Shown one piece after another: positions 38,196 to 51,578 of a stretch of DNA of 64,000 nucleotides. The stretch comes from Williamsia sp. 1138 (GTDB lineage Bacteria > Actinomycetota > Actinomycetes > Mycobacteriales > Mycobacteriaceae): assembly GCF_002095435.2 (NCBI RefSeq), contig NZ_MJEJ02000051.1:62001-126000 (forward strand). The letters are read 5' to 3'. Below the pieces are notes generated by a model. It was given only the letters and a program-made list of their open reading frames with translations, was not told where the DNA came from and did no database searches. Positions within the stretch are counted from its first letter, which is position 1, and each line of letters starts with the position of its first letter. A program made the translations under genes and the position numbers.

Positions 38196-38912
38196 ATGAG
38201 TGAGAGCAACACCTCCGCCTGGTTGCTCCTGCACGGAGTGCCGCTCACGCCTGCGGTTTGGGCGCCTCTAGTGCAGCTATTGCCCGCAGCGACCGCTGCA
38301 GACGCAGTCATGCCAACCCTGACGGCCACCGAGAGTTCACCTGATGTTCAGGCGGAACTGGCCGGTGACCTGATAGCACGACACTGTCAGGATGCGCGTC
38401 GACTGCACGTGGTCGGGCACTCGTTCGGTGGTCAGGTCGCGCTCGAGTTCGCTCTGCAGGCCCCCGCCTCCGTGGCATCGCTGACGCTCTTGTGTACCCG
38501 CGACACCCCGTTCCCGGCCTTTGCGCAACTGGCCGAGACGGTGCGGAATTCACCGATCGATCCTTCGCAATCGATTCAGCGCTGGTTCAGCGCCGCCGAG
38601 ATCGATGCGAACGGGCCTGCGGTGCGGTACGCCCGGACCACGCTCGAGCGCGCCGATCGCACGCAGTGGGCGACTGCCCTGGCTGCCATCTCGCGTTTCG
38701 ATTGCTCTGACCGCACCGGCCGGATCACCGCGCCGACCACGGTGATCGCAGCCGATCGCGACCCCGTCTCCAGTGTTGCCGCGATGGGTGAGATGGCGGA
38801 CCGAATCGACGGGGCCCGGATGACGGTGCTGGCCGACGCCGGACACATGTCGCCTTTCAGTGACCCAGAACGTCTGGCAGACCTTCTCATCGCCTCGGCG
38901 CGGCGCGCATGA
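38196..38912 (+). CDS. Alpha/beta hydrolase
   Basis: This 238-residue hydrolase has the nucleophile elbow GHSFGG (Ser in HVVGHSFGGQVA), an early LLLHGVPLTPAVW oxyanion strand, the acid in IAADRDPVSS and the catalytic His in DAGHMSPFSDPE. All triad members appear present, so it should be active. The family is broad (esterases, lactonases and others). It is convergent to ftsK with a gap of three bases, leaving no room for a separate terminator. Confidence 0.85.
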   Translation: MSESNTSAWLLLHGVPLTPAVWAPLVQLLPAATAADAVMPTLTATESSPDVQAELAGDLIARHCQDARRLHVVGHSFGGQVALEFALQAPASVASLTLLCTRDTPFPAFAQLAETVRNSPIDPSQSIQRWFSAAEIDANGPAVRYARTTLERADRTQWATALAAISRFDCSDRTGRITAPTTVIAADRDPVSSVAAMGEMADRIDGARMTVLADAGHMSPFSDPERLADLLIASARRA

Positions 38913-38915
38913 CCC

Positions 38916-41729
38916 TCAGTCGTCCGGATCGCCGTCGGTATCGGAACCGCCACCGGTGATCGAAGCGATGACCCCGGCCAGGTCCTCGGGCTTCACGAGC
39001 ACATCGCGCGCTTTCGATCCCTCCGACGGGCCCACCACTCCCCGGGTCTCCATCAGGTCCATCAGGCGACCTGCTTTGGCGAAACCGACCCTGAGCTTGC
39101 GCTGAAGCATCGAGGTCGAGCCGAACTGACTGGTCACCACGAGTTCGATCGCCTGCAGCAGATCGTCGAGGTCGTTGCCGATATCGGAGTCGATGTCCTT
39201 CTTGTCCGACACCTTCTTGGCGGTCACGCCTTCGGTGTAGTCGGGTTCGCTCTGGTCCTTGGCGAAGTCGACGACCGCCTGGATCTCCTCGTCGGTGATG
39301 AAGGCGCCCTGCATGCGCACCGGCTTGCTCGCGCCCATGGGCAGGAACAAACCATCACCCATACCGATCAGCTTTTCCGCGCCGGGCTGATCGAGGATGA
39401 CCCTGGAGTCGGTGAGCGAGGACGTCGCGAACGCCAGGCGCGAGGGGACGTTCGTCTTGATCAACCCCGTAACCACATCCACCGAGGGACGCTGAGTTGC
39501 CAGCACGAGGTGGATACCCGCGGCACGGGCCTTCTGGGTGATTCGGACGATTGCGTCTTCGACGTCACGCGGAGCGGTCATCATCAGGTCGGCGAGCTCG
39601 TCGACGATCGCAAGGATGTACGGGTACGGCTTGTAGACCCGCTCGGAACCGAGCGGGGTCGAGATCTCGCCTGAACGCACCTTCGCGTTGAAGTCATCGA
39701 TATGGCGGACCCGAGATGACTTCATGTCCTGGTAGCGCTGTTCCATCTCCTCGACCAGCCATGCCAGGGCAGCGGCAGCCTTCTTCGGTTGAGTGATGAT
39801 CGGCGTGATGAGGTGCGGAATACCCTCGTACGGAGTCAGTTCCACCATCTTGGGGTCGATGAGGATCATCCTGACCTCATCAGGGGTGGCGCGGGTGAGC
39901 AGGGACACCAGCATCGAGTTGACGAAGCTGGACTTACCCGAACCGGTGGAACCGGCAACGAGCAAGTGGGGCATCTTGGCGAGGTTCGCGGTGACGAAGT
40001 CCCCCTCGATGTCCTTGCCGAGACCGATGACGAGCGGGTGCTTGTCCTTCCGGGTCGAACTCGCGGTCAGTACGTCCGCGAGGCGGACCATCTCTCGGTC
40101 GCTGTTCGGCACCTCGATGCCCACCGCGGACTTGCCCGGGATCGGGGCGAGCAATCGAACGTTGTCGGTGGCGGCGGCATAGGAGATGTTGCGCTGCAAC
40201 GCGGTGATCTTCTCCACCTTCACACCGGGTCCGAGTTCCACCTCGTACCGGGTCACGGTCGGACCACGGGTGAAACCGGTGACGGCGGCATCGATCTTGA
40301 ACTGCTCGAGGACGGCCGAGATCCGATCGATCATCTCGTCGTTGGCCGCGCTACCCAACTTAGGCGGATCGCCGTCGATCAGCAGACTCGCGGGGGGCAG
40401 TTTGTAGTCGCCTTCGACCGCGCGATCAACCACCAGTGCGTCGTGGTCGCCGCCGAGGTCATCGTCGTCCTCGTCTGGGGCGGGCTTCGGCGTCGGCTTG
40501 GGCACCGGCCGTTTGCGCACCGGTTTTGCTCCGACGGGTGGGGTGGTGATGGCGGCCGTCACCGCTGTCGGGCCGTCGTCGTCGATGATCGGTTCGGTCA
40601 AGGCTTCTGAAGCGGTCACCGCACTTGCCTGGCGGCGCCGTGGCGGTCTGCGCAACGCTTCCGATCCGGCAGCTGTCGGGTGGTCGTCAGGCGGGTAGTT
40701 GTCGTAGGGGTCGCCGAACGCGGTGTCTGCGTAACCACCGTCGACATCCTCGTCATCATCGGGTTCTTCGTCGTCCCATTCACGATCGACACCGATTCCG
40801 AGGTAGGAACCCACGACTGCCGTGAGTTCGCGGACCGTGAGACCCGACAGCAGCAACAACCCGAACGCCATGCACAGCAGCAGGATCGGGACGGACAGCC
40901 AGGCGGTGAGACCGTCGGTGAGAGGGCCGCCCACCGCGAAACCGATGAAGCCCCCCGCGCCCTGCCTGCCGTCGAGGTCGTTCGGCATGCCCGAGAAGAT
41001 GTGAAACAGTCCCGGCAGCGGCAATCCGATGAGCAGCGCTGCGCCGATGAAACGGCCACGGCCGCGCGGATTCGGCGCATGGCGCATCAGCGCGAAGCCG
41101 ATCACCATCAATACGACCGGAACCAGGGCCGCAACAGATCCGAGTACCGCGCGGGTGGCGGAGTCGACGAAGGCACCGACCGGACCGCCGGCGTCGAACC
41201 AGATCGCTGCGATCATCACGATCGCGGCCGCGATCAATACCAGGGCGATCCCATCTCTGCCCTGGGTGTGCTCGGGCCCGTGGTCGCCGTCGGATCGCGC
41301 GTCCCAGTCGCCGCCGACATCGCCGCCGGTCTCGTCCCAGCCGTCGCCGGTATCGTAGATCCGCTCGTCATAGTCCCGGTCGCCATCTCGCGAACCCACC
41401 CGGGCAACCGAACCGACACCTTTCGCAAGCATTCCCCAGCCTGCCCCGACCCCATTACCGACGGCCTTGGCGACCGATCGACGCTCACGCACCGGACGTG
41501 CCGGGGTCGCTGCGGTCTTCTTGGTCGCGGCCCGCGTCGAGGGAGACTTTTTCGCCGCCGCCTTCTTCACGCCGGACTTCTTTGCTGCCGTCTTCTTCGG
41601 TCCGGTGGCCGTTGTGGCCTTCTTCGGAGCCGCCTTGCGCGGCGCAGCCTTTTTGGCGCCGGCTTTGGTTGCCTGCGCAGAACTTCGAGCCGACGCGCCA
41701 GAACGACGGGCGGTGGACTTGGTTGCCAT
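38916..41729 (-). CDS. ftsK: DNA translocase FtsK/SpoIIIE
   Basis: This 937-residue septal DNA pump coordinates chromosome segregation with division. The N-terminus (about 1-75) is Lys/Ala-rich with AKK and PKKA repeats, followed by four membrane helices (about 140-300), an acidic linker, and the motor with Walker [15 protein letters not shown]. The C-terminal gamma winged helix ([23 protein letters not shown]) would read the KOPS-like sequence. The ATG at 41729 was used since the stretch upstream is not conserved. It lies next to a TIGR03085-type gene and RNase J. Confidence 0.95.
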   Translation of the reverse strand: MATKSTARRSGASARSSAQATKAGAKKAAPRKAAPKKATTATGPKKTAAKKSGVKKAAAKKSPSTRAATKKTAATPARPVRERRSVAKAVGNGVGAGWGMLAKGVGSVARVGSRDGDRDYDERIYDTGDGWDETGGDVGGDWDARSDGDHGPEHTQGRDGIALVLIAAAIVMIAAIWFDAGGPVGAFVDSATRAVLGSVAALVPVVLMVIGFALMRHAPNPRGRGRFIGAALLIGLPLPGLFHIFSGMPNDLDGRQGAGGFIGFAVGGPLTDGLTAWLSVPILLLCMAFGLLLLSGLTVRELTAVVGSYLGIGVDREWDDEEPDDDEDVDGGYADTAFGDPYDNYPPDDHPTAAGSEALRRPPRRRQASAVTASEALTEPIIDDDGPTAVTAAITTPPVGAKPVRKRPVPKPTPKPAPDEDDDDLGGDHDALVVDRAVEGDYKLPPASLLIDGDPPKLGSAANDEMIDRISAVLEQFKIDAAVTGFTRGPTVTRYEVELGPGVKVEKITALQRNISYAAATDNVRLLAPIPGKSAVGIEVPNSDREMVRLADVLTASSTRKDKHPLVIGLGKDIEGDFVTANLAKMPHLLVAGSTGSGKSSFVNSMLVSLLTRATPDEVRMILIDPKMVELTPYEGIPHLITPIITQPKKAAAALAWLVEEMEQRYQDMKSSRVRHIDDFNAKVRSGEISTPLGSERVYKPYPYILAIVDELADLMMTAPRDVEDAIVRITQKARAAGIHLVLATQRPSVDVVTGLIKTNVPSRLAFATSSLTDSRVILDQPGAEKLIGMGDGLFLPMGASKPVRMQGAFITDEEIQAVVDFAKDQSEPDYTEGVTAKKVSDKKDIDSDIGNDLDDLLQAIELVVTSQFGSTSMLQRKLRVGFAKAGRLMDLMETRGVVGPSEGSKARDVLVKPEDLAGVIASITGGGSDTDGDPDD

Positions 41730-41850
41730 GGCTGACAGCCTAGTCGGCAACAGTCACACCTACCTCATCTACAACACGCGTATCGCGGGCCGTGTCAGAT
41801 TCGTGACCGGAGACCGACCTGGTCCAACTTCGCTGACCTGGGATGTTCGA

Positions 41851-42471
41851 TCAAAAGCCGCGCTTGGCGGCCTTCACCGCAGCGATCGCGTCCACGTCGC
41901 CGGAGAAGTCCAGCACGGTCTTCGACCGGCCGAAGGCGAACAACAGCAGTTCAAGGGGTTCGCCGGTGACTCGAACGATGGGTCCGCGACCCCCGACACC
42001 GATCTGTTCGCCCGCAGGAGTGACCAGTTCGACCGTCGCGGGCGACTTCGCAATTGCCCGCTTCCCCATGGCCTTCAAGGGACCGAGCACTGCCTTCGTG
42101 CTGGCAGCGTCGAGTGCGCGGGGCTCCCACTCGGCGCTACCGCGTCGAACGTCTTCGTGGTGCACGAACATCTCGGTGATGTTCACGAATCGATCGACGA
42201 GCTTCAGCGGCGAGAACAGCGGCGGCCCCGCGGCGAACTTGGTGACCATCGCATCCCAGTCCCCCGCCGCGACCTGGTTCTGGACCTTTTCGGTATGTCC
42301 GGCGAATGCCGAGATGAGAATGCCGGGCGAGGCGTCCAATCGGTATTCCCGCACGATCATGTGAGCGGTGAGGTCGCGCGCAGTCCAGCCTTCGCACAGA
42401 GTGGGCGCATCGGGGCCAACCGCTCGCAGGGTGGTTGCGAGCGCGGCGCGTTCATCTTGGGCAATGGTCAT
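41851..42471 (-). CDS. TIGR03085-type metal-binding (mycothiol-dependent maleylpyruvate isomerase-like) protein
   Basis: This 206-residue protein has the DinB/MDMPI four-helix fold. Metal ligands appear as GWTARDLTAHMIVRE and EMFVHHEDVRRG. A C-terminal domain (VELVTPAGEQIGVGGRGPIVRVTGEP) is typical of TIGR03085. Proteins of this superfamily use mycothiol or bacillithiol as cofactor. No substrate is known for this one. It lies between ftsK and rnj on the same strand, a conserved mycobacterial neighbourhood. Confidence 0.82.
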   Translation of the reverse strand: MTIAQDERAALATTLRAVGPDAPTLCEGWTARDLTAHMIVREYRLDASPGILISAFAGHTEKVQNQVAAGDWDAMVTKFAAGPPLFSPLKLVDRFVNITEMFVHHEDVRRGSAEWEPRALDAASTKAVLGPLKAMGKRAIAKSPATVELVTPAGEQIGVGGRGPIVRVTGEPLELLLFAFGRSKTVLDFSGDVDAIAAVKAAKRGF

Positions 42472-42495
42472 GTGAACACCCTAGTTGCCAGACTG

Positions 42496-45437
<2,942 letters not shown>

Positions 45438-46190
45438 TCAGCCCTCGAACACGAAGGGCGATGTGGCCACCTCGGTGCCGTCGGAAAGGGTCCCGATCTC
45501 GAAGTCGCCGAAGACCGTCGGTGCGACGTCGGTGAGTTGACGCAGACATTCGATGGCCAGCTGGCGGATCTCGACGTCGGCGTGCTCGGTGGCGCGCATG
45601 CCGATGAAATGCCGCCAAGCGCGATAATTGCCGGTGACGACGATTTTGGTCTCGGTGGCGTTCGGCAGCACCGAACGGGCCGCCTGACGCGCCTGCTTGC
45701 GGCGCAGGATGTTGTTGGGAACGTCGGAGAACTTCTCCTCCAGCGCGGTCAACAGTTCGGAGTAGGCCTGCCTGCTCGCGTCGGTCGCCGCCACGAACAG
45801 TGCTTCGAGTTCTTCGTCACCGCGGATCGCCGGCGGCGGCACCACATTCGAATCATGTTCCGGCACAAAACGTTGCGACAGCTGTGAATACGAGAAGTGC
45901 CGATGTCTGATGAGCTCATGGGTGCACGACCGTGAGATACCGGTGATGTAAAACGTCACCGTCGCGTGCTCGAGCAGCGACAGATGACCGACTTCGAGGA
46001 TGTGCCTGAGGTATCCGGCATTGGTCGCCGTGCGCGGATTCGGCTTGTCCCAGCTCTGGTAGCAGGCACGGCCTGCGAACTCGACAAGCGCCTCACTGCC
46101 GTCGACGTCGGTGCTCCAAGGCACGTCGGTGGGCGCCTCGAAAGACGATTTCGCCACCAGTTGCACCTTCAACGGCACCATTTCCGACAC
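45438..46190 (-). CDS. thyX: Flavin-dependent thymidylate synthase ThyX
   Basis: This 250-residue FAD-dependent enzyme methylates dUMP using methylenetetrahydrofolate and NADPH. The ThyX motif RHR-x7-S is at residues 95-105 ([11 protein letters not shown]). Further conserved parts are [14 protein letters not shown] and NYRAWRHFI. Having thyX next to dapA follows the mycobacterial order. ThyA is also encoded 2 kb away, so the genome has both thymidylate synthases. Confidence 0.96.
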   Translation of the reverse strand: MSEMVPLKVQLVAKSSFEAPTDVPWSTDVDGSEALVEFAGRACYQSWDKPNPRTATNAGYLRHILEVGHLSLLEHATVTFYITGISRSCTHELIRHRHFSYSQLSQRFVPEHDSNVVPPPAIRGDEELEALFVAATDASRQAYSELLTALEEKFSDVPNNILRRKQARQAARSVLPNATETKIVVTGNYRAWRHFIGMRATEHADVEIRQLAIECLRQLTDVAPTVFGDFEIGTLSDGTEVATSPFVFEG

Positions 46191-46291
46191 TGCAGTTCCT
46201 CTTTTCTCGCCGCGGGTGTGAGTGCTGATTCTCCCCTACCCGAGAAGTTCGTCGACACGCGACCTCGCGGCGGCGCACCCCGAAGACGGGT

Positions 46292-47545
46292 TCAGCGGCG
46301 CCGAATCGACGTGCGGAGCGCCTGCGCGAGGTCGCCGCGATCACCCACGACGATCTGTTCGACGCCGAGCCAGCTCGCCATCGCCGACAGATCTGTCGCC
46401 AGCGAGTCCGCGACGAACGGCGCATCCGCGCCGGCTTCGGCGAATGCACCGAGTACCAGCAGCCGATTGCCGGATCGGTCGGTCTTCAGGTCGACCCTGG
46501 CCACCAGCCGATCTCCCATCAGATACGGCAGGACGTAGTAACCGTGGACCCGTTTGGCCTCCGGAACGTAGATCTCGATGCGGTAGTGGAAGTCGAACAA
46601 ACGCTCCGTCCGGGGCCTGAAGAACACCAGTGGGTCGAACGGACTCAGCAAGGTCGACCTATTGATGGCTCGCGGGACCTTGGCGCCGGGGTCCAGGTAG
46701 GCGGGTTTGTCCCACCCCTCCACGCGGACCTGCCGGACCTCCCCCGCGGCCACCAGGTCGGCCAGTGCCTCGCGGGCGGGTCCGGGCTTCAATCGGTAAT
46801 AGTCGCGGATGTCCGCCTCGGTGCCCACGCCGAGGGCCACGACCGACCCCGCCACCAACGACCTGACAGCCTCCTCGCGTGGGATCTCGAGGTTCGCGTA
46901 CTCACCGACGACGTTTTCGGCGAGATCGTAGTAGCGAGTGAAGCCACTACGGCGAGTCGCCGACAGCTCCCCCGCGGCGAACATCACTTCGCACAGGTAT
47001 TTGACCTGGCTGCGATCCCACCACGCACCTTTCTTCGGTCGTTTCTCGTGGCCCAGGTGATCTTCGAGCATGCCGCTGGTGCTGGGACCGACCTCCGAGA
47101 CCGCCTCGCGAATGCGCGTCCGCAGATCGGCGGCTCTCTTGTCGCCGATCGCCTCGCGATATCGACCGTGCGCGTAGTCCTGCATGCGCCAACGGAACAG
47201 CGGCCAGTGCTCGATCGGGATGAGTGCAGCTTCGTGTGCCCAGTACTCCGCCAGCAGGGCCGGGCGCCGCGCGGTGGGCTCCCATGCGGCCTGCTCGAGC
47301 ACGGTCCGGTCGTACGGTCCGAGCCGACTGAACATCGGCATGTAGTGGGCGCGGACCGCCACACTGACCGAGTCCATCTGGATGAGCCTGGTTCTCGACA
47401 GCATCCGCTGCAGGTGGCGGCGGTTGACTGCTGCCGCGGGCTGCCGATCCGCGAAACCCTGGGCAGCCAATGCCAATCGACGGGCCTGCGACGCCGAAAG
47501 GTCATCGGCCCCTGCAGGTTTGACAACGGAGCGGTTGGCGACCAT
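46292..47545 (-). CDS. YcaQ/AlkX-type DNA glycosylase (winged-helix HTH_42)
   Basis: This 417-residue protein belongs to the HTH_42 superfamily of winged-helix DNA glycosylases. The catalytic Q-x-D triplet is visible as IQMDSVSV (Gln56, Asp58), which places it in the YcaQ/AlkX branch rather than the AlkZ branch (Q-x-Q). RAHYMPMFSRLGPYD, LAEYWAHEAALIP and FDPLVFFRPRTERLFDFHYRIE are family blocks. YcaQ enzymes remove alkylated purines and unhook interstrand crosslinks. The start codon overlaps the dfrA stop by one base, so the gene is expressed with dfrA and thyA. Confidence 0.85.
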   Translation of the reverse strand: MVANRSVVKPAGADDLSASQARRLALAAQGFADRQPAAAVNRRHLQRMLSRTRLIQMDSVSVAVRAHYMPMFSRLGPYDRTVLEQAAWEPTARRPALLAEYWAHEAALIPIEHWPLFRWRMQDYAHGRYREAIGDKRAADLRTRIREAVSEVGPSTSGMLEDHLGHEKRPKKGAWWDRSQVKYLCEVMFAAGELSATRRSGFTRYYDLAENVVGEYANLEIPREEAVRSLVAGSVVALGVGTEADIRDYYRLKPGPAREALADLVAAGEVRQVRVEGWDKPAYLDPGAKVPRAINRSTLLSPFDPLVFFRPRTERLFDFHYRIEIYVPEAKRVHGYYVLPYLMGDRLVARVDLKTDRSGNRLLVLGAFAEAGADAPFVADSLATDLSAMASWLGVEQIVVGDRGDLAQALRTSIRRR

Positions 47546-48051
47546 CAGGCTTTCGCCGTGTACCGAAGGAAGCGGTGCCGCAGGCCTGAGGCCGATACGC
47601 GCCAGTCCTCGTCGGCATCCAGGGTCCAGCGGTCGGGGTCGAGTTCTGGTGCGAGCGTGTCCCCGCCGGAGATGCCGATCTCGATGTCGATCTCGGTGAC
47701 GTAGGCGGTGTCGGCGACATCGGTTGCGGCACGGTAGATCTCACCACCACCCATGACGAAGACCGTGTCGTCGAGCTGTTCGGCCGCCGCCAGCGCCGAC
47801 GCGACGTCAGGAAAACTCTGCGCGCCGTCGCCGAGCCAGTCACGCTGCCTGGTGATCACCAGGTTCTCCCGGTTCGGCAAGGGACGAAACCGCTCGGGCA
47901 ACGAGTCCCAGGTACGCCTGCCCATCACCACGGGATGGTGGCCGGTGATCCTGCGAAAGTACCGTTGGTCTTCGGGAAGGTGCCAGGGTATGTCGCCGTC
48001 ACGTCCGATCACGCCACTGGTCGACTGCGCCCAGATCAGTGCAATGGTCAT
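47545..48051 (-). CDS. dfrA: Dihydrofolate reductase
   Basis: This 168-residue enzyme regenerates tetrahydrofolate after ThyA action. Conserved parts are IALIWAQSTSGVIGRDGDIPWHLPEDQRYFRRIT (active-site Asp in the PWHLPED loop), VVMGRRTWDSLP, LVITRQRDW and VMGGGEIY. The ATG at 48051 and a GTG one codon earlier (48054) are both possible. It lies 10 bases downstream of thyA and touches the glycosylase gene by one base. Confidence 0.96.
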   Translation of the reverse strand: MTIALIWAQSTSGVIGRDGDIPWHLPEDQRYFRRITGHHPVVMGRRTWDSLPERFRPLPNRENLVITRQRDWLGDGAQSFPDVASALAAAEQLDDTVFVMGGGEIYRAATDVADTAYVTEIDIEIGISGGDTLAPELDPDRWTLDADEDWRVSASGLRHRFLRYTAKA

Positions 48052-48061
48052 CACGTGAACC

Positions 48062-48874
48062 CTAGACCGCCACCGGCGCCTTGATTCCCGGATGGTAGCG
48101 ATAGTTCAGTACCTCGATGTCTTCGAACTCGTAGTCGAAGATGGAATCGCGTTCCGCCAAAGCCAGTTTCGGGTAGGGGTAGGGATCGCGAGCAAGTTGA
48201 GTGGTGACCTGTTCCACGTGGTTGTCATAGATATGGCAGTCGCCCCCGGTCCACACGAAATCGCCGACTTCCAGTCCCGCTTGAGCGGCCATCATGTGGG
48301 TCAAGAGCGCGTAGGAGGCGATGTTGAACGGCACCCCCAAGAACAGGTCCGCGCTGCGCTGGTACAGCTGGCACGAGAGCTTGCCGTCGGCAACGTAGAA
48401 CTGGAAGAACGCGTGGCACGGTGGAAGCGCCATCTGCGGGATCTCTCCCACATTCCACGCGGAAACGATGTTCCGGCGTGAATCAGGATTGGTCTTGAGC
48501 AACTCGAGCGCAGCACTGATCTGGTCGATGTGCTCGCCTGACGGAGTCGGCCAGCTCCGCCATTGCACGCCGTAGACGGGACCGAGTTCTCCATCCGGAT
48601 CGGCCCACTCGTCCCAGATGGTCACGCCTCTGTCCTGCAGCCAGCGCACGTTGGATTCCCCGCGCAGGAACCACAGCAGCTCGTAGACGATGGACTTCAG
48701 GTGCACCCGCTTGGTCGTGATCAGCGGAAACCCTTCGGACAGGTCGAATCGGAGTTGATGTCCGAACACGCTCCTCGTCCCGGTCCCGGTTCGGTCCGCT
48801 TTCGGAGTCCCCGTGTCCAGGACCAGCCGCAACAGGTCCTCGTAGGGGGTCGGAATCTTCGCCGCATCCGTCAC
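48062..48874 (-). CDS. thyA: Thymidylate synthase ThyA
   Basis: This 270-residue enzyme makes dTMP from dUMP and oxidises methylenetetrahydrofolate to dihydrofolate, which DfrA recycles. The catalytic Cys153 is in [10 protein letters not shown]. Arg-rich and Asn blocks [11 protein letters not shown] and [12 protein letters not shown] are intact, and the C-terminus ends APVAV as usual. It starts 11 bases downstream of the helR stop and is followed by dfrA. Confidence 0.97.
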   Translation of the reverse strand: MTDAAKIPTPYEDLLRLVLDTGTPKADRTGTGTRSVFGHQLRFDLSEGFPLITTKRVHLKSIVYELLWFLRGESNVRWLQDRGVTIWDEWADPDGELGPVYGVQWRSWPTPSGEHIDQISAALELLKTNPDSRRNIVSAWNVGEIPQMALPPCHAFFQFYVADGKLSCQLYQRSADLFLGVPFNIASYALLTHMMAAQAGLEVGDFVWTGGDCHIYDNHVEQVTTQLARDPYPYPKLALAERDSIFDYEFEDIEVLNYRYHPGIKAPVAV

Positions 48875-48884
48875 GCGGTCGAGT

Positions 48885-51035
48885 CTAATCGCGGGTGAGG
48901 ATCACCAACCGCTGGGTCGCGCGGGTCATGGCGACATAGCGGTCGACTGTTCCCGAGACCCCTTCGCCGAATGCGTCCGGATCGACCAGGACGACCAGGT
49001 CGAACTCGAGACCCTTTGTCAGTTCCGGTGCCAGCGACGTGACGCGTTCGGTGCCCGCAAACGTGGGATCACCGATCACGCAGGCAGTGCCGTCGGAGTT
49101 CGAGGCGGCCCATGTGTCGATCACCGATCGCAGATCGGACGTCAAACCGTATTCGACTGGTTGCCCGCTGCTGCGGACAGACGTGGGTACGTTGGCATCC
49201 GGGATCACCGCCCTGATGACGGGCTCGGCCTCGGCCATCACCTCTTCCGGGGTCCGGTAGTTGATCGTCAGGGACGTCACATCGACGCGGTCGAGGCCCA
49301 CCCGCCCGAGCCGCTGTCGCCAGGTCTCGGTGAATCCGGCTCTGGCCTGGGCGCGGTCTCCGACGATGGTGAAGCTCCCCGACGGGCACCTGGCGAGCAG
49401 CATCTGCCATTGCGCGTCAGACAACTCCTGCGCCTCGTCCACGACGATGTGCGCGAACGGCCCGGCCAACAGATCTGGATCGGGTCGCTCCGCCGCGTCT
49501 GAATCGATCAGCGCCTGGCTCAAGTCATCGCCCCGCAGCATCGACATGACCATCAGCTCGGAATCGTCGGACGCGATCAGGTCGTCGACGACCGCTGAGC
49601 GCCGCTCATGTTCGGCAGCCACGGCAGCGGTGTCCCGGCGCCGGCGACCCGTCGCCTCCGGGTCGCCGAGGCGTCGACGCGCGGCGTCCAGGAAAGGCAG
49701 GTCGGATGCAGTCCAGGCGTAGGGGTCTCGGCGGTTCAACGCAGCGACCTCGTCAGCACTGAGCCACGGAGCGCACCGACGTAGATACGCCGGCACCGAC
49801 CACAGATCTGCGACGAGGTCGGTGGCCTCGATCAGCGGCCACGCCCGATACAGCGTCTTGCGTAGATCCTCATTCTCCTGCAACGCCTTACGGAGCTGCC
49901 TGCCTGCGACACCGTCATGCCCGTCCGAGAGGATCGTGAGGAGTTCGGACCAGATCTCCTCACGCGCTTCGTTGTGCGGGATGCCCGGAAGCGCCGCACC
50001 GAAGGCCGCGGCCCAGTCATCCGGACTGACCCAGATGTCTGTCCAGTCGGTCTCGACGACCATGCCTTTCGCCGGAGGTTGTTCGTAGAACCCGACGGCA
50101 GGCTCGATTGCTCGTACGAGCTCGGCCGACGACTTCAGACGAGCCGCCTCCAGATCGGAATCCACCGCGGCGAAAGCTCCTTCTGCGACCAGATCACGGA
50201 CGGTGCAGAGCTGTACACCCTCCTCGCCGAGACTGGGTAGGACGCCCGCGACATAGGCCAGGAAAGGCTGGTGCGGACCGACGAAGAGGACCCCGCCCTT
50301 GCGACGCCCGAGGCGAGGGTCCGCGTACAGGAGATATGCGGTGCGATGCAGCGCGACAACGGTCTTCCCTGTGCCGGGGCCACCGTCGACGACGAGCGCT
50401 CCCCGCGACCCCGCACGGATCACGGCGTCCTGATCTGCCGCGATCGTGCCCAGGACATCCCGCATCCGGGATGAGCGGTTCGTACCGAGGCTCGCGATGA
50501 ACGCTGACTGATCGTCGAGCGCTGCCCTGTTCGTCAGGCCTTCGGCGGTGAACACCTCGTCCCAGTAGTCGGTGATCCGGCCGCCGGACCATCGGTAGCG
50601 GCGACGACTCGACAGCCCCATCGGGTCGGCGTGGGTCGCACCGAAGAACGGCTCGGCCGCCGGTGACCGCCAATCCAGCAGGAGTTGGCGCCCGTCGGTG
50701 TCGGTCAGGCCGAGCCGCCCGACATAGACGGTCGCGGCACCGTCGTCGTACCTCATGTGGCCGAGGCACAGGTCTACGCCGAAGCGATGTAGCGCGCGCA
50801 GTCGGGCACCCACCCGGTGGACTTCCATGTCTCGGTCCATCGCATCGCGGCCGGTGCCGCCCGGCGACTTTCGCGCTGCATCGAGGCGGGAGGTGAGATC
50901 TGCGATCGTGTCGTCGAGGCTCTGCGCGATGGCCTCCAAGTGCGTCTGATCGGCCGCGATCAGCGCAGGGTCGGCCTTGTCCGCGAGCCGGCGTGGGAGG
51001 TCGAACACACTGGGAAAGCGAAGATTGTTTGCCAC
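48885..51035 (-). CDS. helR: HelR/HelD-type RNA polymerase recycling ATPase
   Basis: This 716-residue SF1 helicase-like protein from the branch that displaces rifamycins and recycles RNA polymerase has a long N-terminal coiled-coil region (about residues 20-70, [24 protein letters not shown]) and conserved [21 protein letters not shown], the HelD signature. Walker A is [14 protein letters not shown] and motif II is [13 protein letters not shown]. The start at 51035 ([14 protein letters not shown]) is preferred since a frame to 51074 begins inside the RAE element. The RAE upstream makes HelR (rifamycin-resistance type) the most likely identity. Confidence 0.85.
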   Translation of the reverse strand: MANNLRFPSVFDLPRRLADKADPALIAADQTHLEAIAQSLDDTIADLTSRLDAARKSPGGTGRDAMDRDMEVHRVGARLRALHRFGVDLCLGHMRYDDGAATVYVGRLGLTDTDGRQLLLDWRSPAAEPFFGATHADPMGLSSRRRYRWSGGRITDYWDEVFTAEGLTNRAALDDQSAFIASLGTNRSSRMRDVLGTIAADQDAVIRAGSRGALVVDGGPGTGKTVVALHRTAYLLYADPRLGRRKGGVLFVGPHQPFLAYVAGVLPSLGEEGVQLCTVRDLVAEGAFAAVDSDLEAARLKSSAELVRAIEPAVGFYEQPPAKGMVVETDWTDIWVSPDDWAAAFGAALPGIPHNEAREEIWSELLTILSDGHDGVAGRQLRKALQENEDLRKTLYRAWPLIEATDLVADLWSVPAYLRRCAPWLSADEVAALNRRDPYAWTASDLPFLDAARRRLGDPEATGRRRRDTAAVAAEHERRSAVVDDLIASDDSELMVMSMLRGDDLSQALIDSDAAERPDPDLLAGPFAHIVVDEAQELSDAQWQMLLARCPSGSFTIVGDRAQARAGFTETWRQRLGRVGLDRVDVTSLTINYRTPEEVMAEAEPVIRAVIPDANVPTSVRSSGQPVEYGLTSDLRSVIDTWAASNSDGTACVIGDPTFAGTERVTSLAPELTKGLEFDLVVLVDPDAFGEGVSGTVDRYVAMTRATQRLVILTRD

Positions 51036-51061
51036 GGCGAGAGATTCTGCGCGCTCCCCCT

Positions 51062-51079
51062 GGTCTTGCCGCAAGCCCC
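51062..51079 (-). promoter_or_regulatory. Rifamycin-associated element (RAE) upstream of helR
   Basis: On the minus strand the sequence reads GGGGCTTGCGGCAAGACC, an imperfect inverted repeat (CTTGC-GGCAAG). It matches the actinobacterial RAE as I recall it (GGGGCTTGCGGCAAGGCCC, 19 bases). A -10-like TTATAG lies just upstream on the same strand (51088-51093), which would put the element at the transcript start. RAE marks rifamycin-induced genes. Confidence 0.82.
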
Positions 51080-51113
51080 GGGGTGGGCTATAAGTTGAAA
51101 GTGGAAGGACTCG

Positions 51114-51578
51114 CTATGCGAGCGTTGCCGCGAGAACGGCACCCAATTCGTAACAGGCTTCCCGTGCTGCAGCGTTCAACTCGGTGATCTCCAGCGGCGC
51201 AGCAGCTGCCTCGAGCTCGAGCCCGGTGGCCAGCTTTCGAATCGACGAGATCGCGCCTGCGGTGTCGTTGTTTCCGTGTACCCACAGTCCGTACGGTTTC
51301 CCGGTCACCGACCCGAGGACCGGGTAATAGATCGTGTCGAAGAAGTGCTTCAAGGCTCCCGACATATAACCGAAGTTCGCGGGTGTGCCGAACAGGAAGC
51401 CATCTGCGGACAGCACATCGGGCACCGTCGCGGCCAGTGCTGCGACGGGTGTGACCCGGACTCCCGAGATCTCGGGATCGGCGGCTCCCTCCAAGACCTT
51501 CTCGAGCAGCTCACGCGTCGGCGGCGACGGGGTGTGGTGCACGACGAGCAGCGTCGGCAGCGATGCGTCCTCAGACAC
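51114..51578 (-). CDS. Flavodoxin family / NADPH-dependent FMN reductase-like protein
   Basis: This 154-residue protein has the flavodoxin-like fold. The FMN-phosphate loop is HHTPSPPTRELLEKV, followed by DGFLFGTPANFGYMSGALKHFFDTI, the typical WrbA-like aromatic loop, and GKPYGLWVHGNNDTAGA. It has no membrane helix. It probably carries electrons or reduces quinones. Its start overlaps the end of the preceding membrane-protein gene by eight bases, so both are cotranscribed and run into helR. Confidence 0.85.
   Translation of the reverse strand: MSEDASLPTLLVVHHTPSPPTRELLEKVLEGAADPEISGVRVTPVAALAATVPDVLSADGFLFGTPANFGYMSGALKHFFDTIYYPVLGSVTGKPYGLWVHGNNDTAGAISSIRKLATGLELEAAAAPLEITELNAAAREACYELGAVLAATLA

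Noticed and set aside
51035-51074. helR start at the upstream TTG (51074)
   Set aside because: That codon lies within the RAE and the extra residues are not conserved; the GTG at 51035 is more plausible.
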